Shown here: positions 8,334 to 16,500 of the stretch, one piece after another
How the letters are laid out: each line of letters starts with the position of its first letter
How positions within the stretch are numbered: the first letter of the stretch is position 1
Source: Pseudomonas sp. A-1
GTDB taxonomy: Bacteria > Pseudomonadota > Gammaproteobacteria > Pseudomonadales > Pseudomonadaceae
NCBI RefSeq assembly: GCF_004801855.1
Contig: NZ_SSTC01000012.1
Location: forward strand, 1-64,000
Reading direction: 5' to 3'
DNA length: 64,000 nucleotides
The notes under the pieces: generated by a model
Databases searched by the model: none
What the model was told of the DNA's origin: nothing
What the model saw: the letters and a program-made list of their open reading frames with translations, nothing else
Program-made: the position numbers and the translations under genes

Positions 8334-10079
8334 ATGAGTACAGTAGATCCGATCACCCTCGCGGTCGTGCGCGGGGCGCTGGAAACGGCCCAGCGCGAGA
8401 TGACCCTGACCCTGGAGAAGACCGGCCGCTCCAGCGTGTTCAACCTGGCCCACGACTACTCCAACGCCCTGTTCGACCACTTCCCGGAAATGATCCTGCA
8501 AGGCCAGGACATCCCGATCCACCTGGGCTCGCTGATCCCGGCGATGAAGTGCGTGGCCGAGTTCTTCGACGGCGACATCGCCGAAGGCGACGTGATCTAT
8601 CACAACGACCCGGCCTACAAGGGCAGCCACATCCTCGACTGCTGCATGTACAAGCCGGTGTTCTACCAGGGCGAACTGGTGTTCTGGACGGTGTGCAAGG
8701 GCCACCTCACCGACATCGGCGGCCCGGTGCCGGCCGGCTACAACCCGGACGCCAAGGAGATCTACGCCGAGGGCCTGCGCATCCCGCCGGTCAAGCTGTG
8801 GGCCGGCGGCAAGCGCCGCGAGGACGTGTTCAACCTGCTGCTCACCAACATGCGCGCCCGCCCCTACCAGGAGGGCGACCTCAACGCCCAGTACGGCGCC
8901 TGCTGCGTCGGCGAGCGCCACCTGCTGGAGCTGGTCGAGAAGTACGGCGTCGCCCAGGTGCGCGCCTGCATCGCCGAGCTGAAGAACATGGCCGACCGCC
9001 ACATGCGCGCCCTGCTGCGCGACGTGCCGGACGGCCACTACAGCGGCACCGCGATCCTCGAGGACTCCGGCCACGGCCTCGGCGAGCTGGCGATCACCGC
9101 CCACGTCGAGATCCGCGGCGACGAGGCCCACGTGCGCATCGAAAGCCCGCCGCAGGTGCCCTACTTCATCAACTCCTACGAGGGCAACTCGGTGTCCGGC
9201 GTCTACCTGGGCCTGATGATGTTCGCCCAGGTGCCGCCGCCCTACAACGAGGGCCTGTACCGCTGCGTCAGCGTCGATCTCGGCCCCAAGGGCACCCTGT
9301 GCAACGCCGAGGAACCGGCGCCGCACGTCAACTGCACTACCACGCCGATGGAAACCCTGGCCGACGCCGTGCGCCAGGCGCTGGAGCAGGCCGCCCCCGA
9401 GCGCGTCACCGCCTCCTGGGGCCACGCCAGCGGCATCAACATCGCCGGCCACGACCCGCGCCGCGAGGGCGACGAATACGTGACCATGGTGCTCGCCTCG
9501 ATCATCTCCGGCGCCGGCGCCAACAAGGTGATGGACGGCTGGCACGCCTGCGGCCCGCTGTGCTGCTTCGGCGCGCTGATGAGCGGCGACATCGAGCTGC
9601 TCGAGTACTCCTACCCGATCGTCATCCACCGCTACAGCCTGATGAGCGACAGCGGCGGCGCCGGCGAATTCCGCGGCGGCTCCGGCACCCGCCTGGAGAT
9701 CGAACCGCTGGAGCACGAGATGACCGTGGTCGGCTTCGGCGAGGGCCGCCAGCTGGCCACCGCCGGCGCGGCCGGTGCGCGCAACGCACTGATCGAGCCC
9801 AAGCTCGGCCGCCTTATCCACCGCCGTGCCGACGGCGAGGAAACCCACTACATCCAGAACCCAGTGCTGACCGTGCGCCCCGGCGAGCGGGTGATCAACG
9901 TCAACCCCGGTGGCGGTGGCTACGGCGACCCGCTGCGCCGCCCGGTCGCCGCGGTCCTCGACGACCTGCGCAACGGCCTGGTCTCCGCCGAGGGCGCCCG
10001 CCTCGAGTACGGGGTGATCGTCGACGCCGACGGCCATCTCGACGAAGCCGCCACCCGCGCCGCCCGCGCCCCCCACTGA
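8334..10079 (+). CDS. hyuB: Hydantoinase B/oxoprolinase family protein (HyuB-like)
   Basis: This 581-residue protein starts MSTVDPITLAVVRGALE, the typical opening of the hydantoinase B/N-methylhydantoinase beta/acetone carboxylase family. NLAHDYSNALFDH, NDPAYKGSHILD, the NPGGGGYGDP stretch near the C-terminus and the total length all fit. With HyuA it should form an ATP-dependent cyclic amide hydrolase (N-methylhydantoin, 5-oxoproline or a related ring) in the cytoplasm. Its ATG follows GGTGA. hyuA begins 21 bases after its stop. The exact substrate is not readable; the NCS1 permease upstream favours a hydantoin or related ring. Confidence 0.85.
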   Translation: MSTVDPITLAVVRGALETAQREMTLTLEKTGRSSVFNLAHDYSNALFDHFPEMILQGQDIPIHLGSLIPAMKCVAEFFDGDIAEGDVIYHNDPAYKGSHILDCCMYKPVFYQGELVFWTVCKGHLTDIGGPVPAGYNPDAKEIYAEGLRIPPVKLWAGGKRREDVFNLLLTNMRARPYQEGDLNAQYGACCVGERHLLELVEKYGVAQVRACIAELKNMADRHMRALLRDVPDGHYSGTAILEDSGHGLGELAITAHVEIRGDEAHVRIESPPQVPYFINSYEGNSVSGVYLGLMMFAQVPPPYNEGLYRCVSVDLGPKGTLCNAEEPAPHVNCTTTPMETLADAVRQALEQAAPERVTASWGHASGINIAGHDPRREGDEYVTMVLASIISGAGANKVMDGWHACGPLCCFGALMSGDIELLEYSYPIVIHRYSLMSDSGGAGEFRGGSGTRLEIEPLEHEMTVVGFGEGRQLATAGAAGARNALIEPKLGRLIHRRADGEETHYIQNPVLTVRPGERVINVNPGGGGYGDPLRRPVAAVLDDLRNGLVSAEGARLEYGVIVDADGHLDEAATRAARAPH

Positions 10080-10100
10080 GCACTGCTGAGGAACATCGAC

Positions 10101-12185
10101 ATGCGTAACCAATATCGTCTGGGCATCGACGCCGGCGGCACCTTCACCGACTTCATCCTCGCCGACCGCGACGGCGGCGTGCAGCTGTTCAAGGCGCCGT
10201 CCACCCCGCAGGACGGCACCCTGGCCATCCGCGCCGGTCTCGCGCAGATCGCCGACGCCGTCGGCCGCTCGCCGGCCGAGATCATTGCCGACTGCGACCT
10301 GTGCATCAACGGCACCACCGTGGCGCTCAACGCGCTGATCGAGCGCACCGGGGTCAAGGTCGGCCTGCTGTGCACCGAGGGCCACGAGGACAGCCTGGAG
10401 ATCCGCCTCGGCCACAAGGAGGAAGGCCACCGCTACGACGCCCACTACCCGCCGGCGCACATGCTGGTGCCGCGCCACCTGCGCCGCCCGGTGGGCGGGC
10501 GCATCCTCAGCGACGGCCGCGAGTACAGCCCGCTGGACGAGGCCGCGGTGCGCGAGGCCATCGACTACTTCCGCGCCGAGGGCGTCGAGGCGGTGGCGAT
10601 CTCCTTCGTCTGGTCGGTGCGCAACCCGGCCCACGAGCTGCGCGCCGCCGAAATGGTGCGCGCCGCCCTGCCCGGGGTGTTCGTCTGCACCGGCGTCGAG
10701 GTGTTCCCGCAGATCCGCGAGTACACCCGCACCTCCACCACCGTGGTCAACGCCTACCTGAGCCCGGTGATGGCGCGCTACGTCGAACGCATCGACGCGC
10801 TGTTCGAGGAACTCGGCGCCCAGCAGCCGGTGCGCTACTTCCAGTCCAACGGCGGTCTGGCGCCGGGCGGCATGATGCGCGAGCGCGCGGTCAACGCGAT
10901 CAACTCGGGCCCGGCCTCGGCGCCGCAGGCCGGCCTGTCGGTGGCCAAACCGTTCGACATCGACAACGTGATCACCGTCGACATGGGCGGCACCTCGTTC
11001 GACATCACCCTGACCAACGCCGGGCGCACCAACTTCAGCAAGGACGTCGACTTCCTGCGCCAGCGCATCGGCGTGCCGATGATTCAGGTGGAGACCCTCG
11101 GCGCCGGCGGCGGCTCGATCGCCCACCTCGACGAGTTCGGCATGCTCCAGGTCGGCCCGCGCAGCGCCGGCGCCAAGCCCGGCCCGGTGTGCTACGGCAA
11201 GGGCGGCACCGAGCCGACCGTGACCGACGCCAACCTGGTGCTCGGCTACCTGCCCGACGGCGCCCTGCTCGGCGGCAGCATCCGCCTCAACCGCCAGGCG
11301 GCGCTGGACGCCATCCGCAGCAAGATCGCCGACCCACTGGGCATCAGCATCGAGCGCGCGGCCTACGGCATCACCACCCTGGTCAACCTGAACATGGTCA
11401 ACGGCATCCGCCGGGTGTCCATCGAGCGCGGCCACGACCCGCGCGACTTCGCCCTGATCGGCGCCGGCGGCGCGGCCGGCATGCACGTGGTGCGCCTGGC
11501 CGAGGAGATCGGCATCCACACCGTGCTGATCCCCAAGGTCGCCTCCGGGCTGTGCGCCTTCGGCCAGATCCTCTCCGACATGCGCTACGACCAGCTGACC
11601 ACCCTGCCGATGCGCCTGGACGCCGGCCACGTCGACCTCGCGCAGCTCAACCAGGCGCTGGCCGAGCTGCGCGACAAGGGCCTGGACAACCTGCGCGAGG
11701 ACGGCTTCGGCGCCGACACCATCGAGTGCCACTACACCCTGGAGATGCGCTACCTCGGGCAGATCCACGAGTGCAGCGTGGAACTGGCCAGCAGTCGGCT
11801 CGACGAGCAGGGCCTGGCCGCGCTGTGCGAGTCCTTCCACCAGCGTCACCAGGCGCTGTACTCCTACAGCGAGCCGGGCAGCCCGGTGGAGCTGGTCAAC
11901 CTCGAGTGCTCGGTGATCGGCCGCCTGCCGCGCCCGCCGCTGCCGGAGCTGCCGGTGCCGGCCGAGGTCGGCGAGGCCGCCCCGTCCAGCCTGCGCAAGA
12001 TGCTGTTCAGCGCCGACGGCGACTGGCAGGCCACCCCGGTGTACGACGGCAACCAGCTGCAGGCCGGGCAGACCGTGCAGGGCCCGTGCGTGATCGAGGA
12101 AAGCACCACCAACATCGTCATCCCGCCGGGCTGGCAGGCGACCCTGACGCCGACCGCCACCTACCGGGTGACGCCACGGACTTGA
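10101..12185 (+). CDS. hyuA: Hydantoinase A/oxoprolinase family protein (HyuA-like)
   Basis: This 694-residue protein has the N-terminal actin-fold phosphate-binding signature GIDAGGTFTDF (8-18) and a second ATPase loop VDMGGTSFDITL in the middle. GAGGGSIAHLD and an Ala/Gly-rich GAGGAAGMH stretch further on are also characteristic. These mark the ATP-binding subunit of the HyuA/OplA family, which activates the ring substrate by phosphorylation. The ribosome site CTGAGGA precedes the ATG at 10101. It is cotranscribed with hyuB. An AraC-type gene follows after an inverted repeat at 12223-12254. Confidence 0.85.
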   Translation: MRNQYRLGIDAGGTFTDFILADRDGGVQLFKAPSTPQDGTLAIRAGLAQIADAVGRSPAEIIADCDLCINGTTVALNALIERTGVKVGLLCTEGHEDSLEIRLGHKEEGHRYDAHYPPAHMLVPRHLRRPVGGRILSDGREYSPLDEAAVREAIDYFRAEGVEAVAISFVWSVRNPAHELRAAEMVRAALPGVFVCTGVEVFPQIREYTRTSTTVVNAYLSPVMARYVERIDALFEELGAQQPVRYFQSNGGLAPGGMMRERAVNAINSGPASAPQAGLSVAKPFDIDNVITVDMGGTSFDITLTNAGRTNFSKDVDFLRQRIGVPMIQVETLGAGGGSIAHLDEFGMLQVGPRSAGAKPGPVCYGKGGTEPTVTDANLVLGYLPDGALLGGSIRLNRQAALDAIRSKIADPLGISIERAAYGITTLVNLNMVNGIRRVSIERGHDPRDFALIGAGGAAGMHVVRLAEEIGIHTVLIPKVASGLCAFGQILSDMRYDQLTTLPMRLDAGHVDLAQLNQALAELRDKGLDNLREDGFGADTIECHYTLEMRYLGQIHECSVELASSRLDEQGLAALCESFHQRHQALYSYSEPGSPVELVNLECSVIGRLPRPPLPELPVPAEVGEAAPSSLRKMLFSADGDWQATPVYDGNQLQAGQTVQGPCVIEESTTNIVIPPGWQATLTPTATYRVTPRT

Positions 12186-12222
12186 CCACCCGGTCACCCA
12201 GGCCAATGATGGCGAAATAACG

Positions 12223-12254
12223 GCGCGGCAGGGATTTCCACTTCCCTGCCGCGC
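12223..12254. terminator. Strong hairpin between hyuA and the AraC-type gene
   Basis: GCGCGGCAGGGA (12223-12234) and TCCCTGCCGCGC (12243-12254) are exact complements around the loop TTTCCACT. There is no T run after it, so it may be a weak or rho-assisted terminator, an mRNA-stabilising hairpin, or a target for the regulator encoded just downstream. The structure is seen; its role is open. Confidence 0.5.
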
Positions 12255-12289
12255 TGTCCTCAGAACAACGATAATCGTGAGGACCGGCC

Positions 12290-13255
12290 ATGGCTCAACA
12301 GCTCTCCACCCGGTACTGGCCGCAACAGGAACGCCAGCTCCGCTGGGCAGAAGCTATCGGCACCACCTACTTCCCCCTCAGCCTGGAGTTCGCCCCCGGA
12401 GCGACCTTCCAGGGCAGCCTGCACGTCTGGGACACGCCCAGCACGCCGCTCACCCTCTCCCGCCTGCGCTCCAGCCAGCTCGCCTACTCGCGCAGCAAGG
12501 CCCAGGTCAGCCAGGACCCGGAGGCCTGCTACCTGGTCACCGTGCCGCGGCAGACCGAAGTCCTCTTCGAGCAGGACGGCCGCGCCCTGCGCTGCCAGCC
12601 GGGCGGCTTCATCGTCGAGCGCGGCGATGCGCCCTACCGCTTCCACTACGCCGCCGACAACGACCTCTGGGTGTTCAAGCTGCCCGAGCGCGCCCTGCAC
12701 GGCCAGCTGCGCGGCGCCGAGCGCTACACCCGCTTCTGCTTCGACGCCCGCCGCGGCCTGGGGCGGATCTTCGTCGAACAGCTCGGCCTGTGCGCGGCGC
12801 GCTTCGACGAGTGCGACGCAGCCGCCCGCCACCTGCTGCTGGAGCAGGCGCTGGCCACCCTGCTGATGGCCCTGCGCCAGGACGAGCGGGTGCTCAACAG
12901 CGAGACCTCGACCCTCGCCGCCGTGCACCTGCAGCGCGTCGAGCAGTACATCGAGCGCCACCTGGCCAACCCCGAACTGAACCCGGCGCAGATCGCCGAG
13001 GCCTGCGGCCTGTCGCTGCGCTATCTGCACAAGCTGTTCGCCGCCACCCCCTACACCCTCGGCGAATGGGTCCGCCTGCAGCGCCTGGAGGCCGTGCACC
13101 GCCAGCTGCGCGACCCGCACTGCCACCTGTCGATCGGCGAACTGGCCTTCCGCTGGGGCTTCAACGACCAGGCCCAGTTCACCCGCGCCTTCCGCCAGCA
13201 GTACGGCTGTACTGCGCGGGAGGTGCGCGGGGGGTTGCAGAGGCGGCCGGAGTGA
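12290..13255 (+). CDS. AraC family transcriptional regulator
   Basis: This 321-residue protein has an N-terminal cupin-like sensing region of the AraC-binding type (about 20-190) and two C-terminal helix-turn-helix units (about 215-315). The first is PAQIAEACGLSLRYLHKLF and the second is ELAFRWGFNDQAQFTRAFRQ, with the classic FNDQAQFTRAF motif. It starts at ATG 12290 after GTGAGGA. It lies directly downstream of hyuBA and probably activates the hydantoin-type catabolic genes when substrate is present. The inducer is unknown. A clear terminator follows. Confidence 0.88.
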   Translation: MAQQLSTRYWPQQERQLRWAEAIGTTYFPLSLEFAPGATFQGSLHVWDTPSTPLTLSRLRSSQLAYSRSKAQVSQDPEACYLVTVPRQTEVLFEQDGRALRCQPGGFIVERGDAPYRFHYAADNDLWVFKLPERALHGQLRGAERYTRFCFDARRGLGRIFVEQLGLCAARFDECDAAARHLLLEQALATLLMALRQDERVLNSETSTLAAVHLQRVEQYIERHLANPELNPAQIAEACGLSLRYLHKLFAATPYTLGEWVRLQRLEAVHRQLRDPHCHLSIGELAFRWGFNDQAQFTRAFRQQYGCTAREVRGGLQRRPE

Positions 13256-13272
13256 GGGCGAAAGTCAATGGG

Positions 13273-13301
13273 AAACCGCGGCCAGGGAGGGCGCGGTTTT
13301 T
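13273..13301 (+). terminator. Intrinsic terminator after the AraC-type gene
   Basis: AAACCGCG (13273-13280) pairs with CGCGGTTT (13292-13299) over an 11-base loop, and T continues to 13301. It closes the catabolic locus, and the sequence becomes visibly richer in A+T beyond it. Confidence 0.75.
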
Positions 13302-13394
13302 CATGTGAAAAGACGGAGTTCTTGACCAGCCTGCTGCATGTGTCTGAAGACAGATTTCGCCTGGGATGACCAGTGATTTTCCAGTGACTACAGG

Positions 13395-13507
13395 CAGCTA
13401 AGAAAACTCTGAAAAAGTCCCGATTTCGTGAAATTGCCGGTCTGCAGCCCCCGGGGTTGCTGGGGCTAATTTTCCGAAAACAGACTTTTTCAGACCATCC
13501 TTAGCTG
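13395..13507. repeat. MITE-like inverted-repeat element, left side of the STAND gene
   Basis: The 25-base arms are 13395-13419 and 13483-13507. They match at 21 of 25 positions; both contain CAGCTAAG at the outer end and CTGAAAAAGTC at the inner end, read inward. A TA dinucleotide lies near each outer edge. The 113-bp span has no gene and sits between the AraC terminator and the end of the 1525-codon gene. The structure suggests a non-autonomous transposable element or a remnant IS end. No transposase is present. Confidence 0.5.
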
Positions 13508-13542
13508 TCAAGCTACGGGGTAGCTACTGGTTCCGGGGCAAA

Positions 13543-16500
13543 TCATGGGCGCTCGGCAGCCTTCAGCCAATCTGTTACACCATTGACCCCCAGCGAAAGT
13601 AGCGTGTCTTGTATCTCTACCACAATATTTAACATCACCCCTCCGTCGGACTCTTCCCGTTCTTCTGCTTCAGCAAAGAGTCGCGTCATCAATTGGGTGA
13701 GGCTGTCTTTGTGATCATAGAGATATGGCTTGCAACTATTGACGTAGGCTAGATAGATTTTGGCTGCTGCCAGTGCTTGCTCTGGATCACTTTGAGCAAT
13801 CGCATTCAGCCATTCATGAAAACCGAAAAGCCGATGGTGTTTGCTTTCACTATCGCCGTCGTTTTCGAAAATATAAAAACAGCTTCGAACAACCTCTACT
13901 GGCACAGAAATCGGGGGCATCTGATCTCCAAAAATACGCTCAATTTTTCGAGCAACAGCCAATGCATGTGTGCCGCCTGCATTCAATCCAGCCTCCAGCC
14001 CCGCAAAGCATTCCTCTCGATACTGTTGAATATTTTCAGTGTGCGTCCAGACAGTTGCTGCCCCCAACCAAGCCTCTGTGCTATCAAGAACGTTCAAATC
14101 CTCTATAAATTCAGCAAGTTCAATGTGTCGTGTCAGACTGCATAAGGCCGAAATACGCCCCCAAACCTCCAAGTCTTTGCCTCTACCTTCAAGGCGAAGA
14201 CGCGCAAGCAAAGGTCTCACTACCACGAAGTGATTATGATAAGCGTAATACAAACAGGGTTCGGCGATTTGCCAAAGCCCCTCTGCGTCATGCATGGCAA
14301 CATGAAACAGGTTCCAACCCAGCTCAAAATTCTTGCTTTGCAAATAAGGTAGCCGTCGAAGGACTACAGCGCGAATCGCAGGATTTTTATCTCCTGCATA
14401 ACGACGCAATGTGGGCTCTAGTAGCTCAGGAAGTGTGCCTCCGATTTTTTGGACATCACTAGCCAGAATCATCAAGGCTTCAGCCACGTCTCCTTTGGCC
14501 ATATTGATCCCCAACGAGATCAAACTAACGTTATCACCCGTGATCGGGTTAGCTTCTTCGAGTCGCTCAAAGCCTATGGTCAAAAATACCAGTCGTTCGG
14601 CATCCCTCAGGGTTTTGACAACATTGGCGCAGGCTTCCAATGCCTTAGCTGCTGGACGTCGGAGCTGCCAGTGCTGCGAATGCCTTTCCAGCTCATCGAT
14701 AATATTGCTAGCCAAGGCAGAGGCCTCTGGCTCTTCGATCGGCACCCAATTTTCGTTCGCTTGCAGGCTGCCATAGCGACAAGCCAAGTATGTAGCGACA
14801 CCATCCATAATGTCATCGCGAAAACTTGCTGGAATATCCGCCCAGAAATTTGACAAGAATCCCAAGAATCGAGCGGGATGCCGTGAGGAAGCCTCTCGAA
14901 GTTGCCAACCAACCTCGCGTTCGCCGCCGACCAGAAAATCAACCCCCCCCCTATCTACATGACCACTGTAGTGTGCCAGCAGGCGCAACAGCACGTTATT
15001 ACTGGCATCTAGGAATACCTCGAATGAGAATGGAGCTCTGACTACGCCGCCCCACGAGAGAATTTTCGGTTGGCGATCAATCACTCCGGCCTTTTTCTCA
15101 TAATCATCAATTACCGCCTGCGCTTCTGGTGAACGCAGGTAGCAAGGGATTGCACTGATCAACTCGGCACGCTCTTTCAGCACCCAACAATGCTCGATAT
15201 CTTTAGATAAATACTTATCCCATATGCCTAATATGGTCGCAATCACAGCATCTTGTGTCGCCTCGCCGAGAAGCTTGAATGCCGACTTAATTAACTCACC
15301 AAGCTCGTAATTCAACTCAAACTCAAGCATATTCTGATCACACAACATGTGACCTATCAGGTCAATATTGGCTTCAGGCGTCACAATACAAGCCTGTACC
15401 GCGAAGTAGAGCAAGGCGCCCTCGTGGTTGAAGCACAGGCGCTCTCGGTTGTCTTGCCACCAGCTTGAATGCGTTTTTGCATGATGGACAATTGATGATT
15501 CCACCGCGTCAAGTAGAGCAACCATGTTATCTACGTGATGCATGTCTTGCCGACTATGCGTCTTCTGGTACGATGTCTCGCTCAAAAAACCATGTCGATA
15601 GCCTATACGCGTTTCTCCGTAACGCGACTTGCGTACATCGCTCCATTGCTCAATCGACGTCACGACCAGATCAAGAAATTTAGTGGATTGCTCCATACGT
15701 TGTCGGACGCAGCCGCCCTGGCGGTCGCCAAACTCATGGGCTTGGCAATGCAATTTATTATCGAACCGGTATTCCAGAAGATCTTTTTCGTCAACCCCGC
15801 CTACCATATAACGCCAAAGCAGGTCATCTCCTACAACCCCGGCTTCTACGCAGCGAGCAATTGAACGCCCCAAGAAGCCATGATCGGCATATGGCATATC
15901 CAGAAGCCGCTGTAGCAGCGGAACAACCAGTGCCAAATTTTCCATTGTGATTTCAGACAAATAAAACGGAAGCTGCCCAGCGATTCGATTGCTATCTACC
16001 CAGTCCAGAGAAAGTACCTCATACCAGAATGAAAAGACCAACTGCGCATCTTCATTCTTCCATCGCGCGATGTGATAGGCATGCGCGGCGTAACCTTCGG
16101 CATCCCGCTCTGCCTTCAAAACTGGTACTAGATATTTAAGCCAAAAACGATGCCACTCAATCGCCCTGGCCGTGGTATAGATCACCTGAAAAACATCGCG
16201 GTGCTTTTCTCGCAATTCCCGCATTAAGGGCCAGTCATCGTCGACAGGTACCTGTTCTGAAAACGACTCGGCAACCAAGCGTCGGATATGGAAGGCTGCG
16301 TTACCTGTCAACACCGCCCGCGTTTGCTTTCTGAACTCACGTCGCTCCCCCAAAGCCAACTGTGCAACGAAGCTACGAATGCTGGGGCGGACAAACGGAA
16401 CTGGGGGCAAACTCTGTATGAATTGATTCAGCGTAATTCCGCTACGCAAGGCTCCACTGATGACTAAAACGTCAAGCAGGGTCTGATGACCGAAGGTCAG

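Noticed and set aside
8145-12206. A 1353-codon open frame on the minus strand
   Set aside because: It lies opposite hyuBA, is made of Ala/Gly/Val/His/Asp/Gln-rich low-complexity sequence, and is the expected shadow of GC-biased codons.
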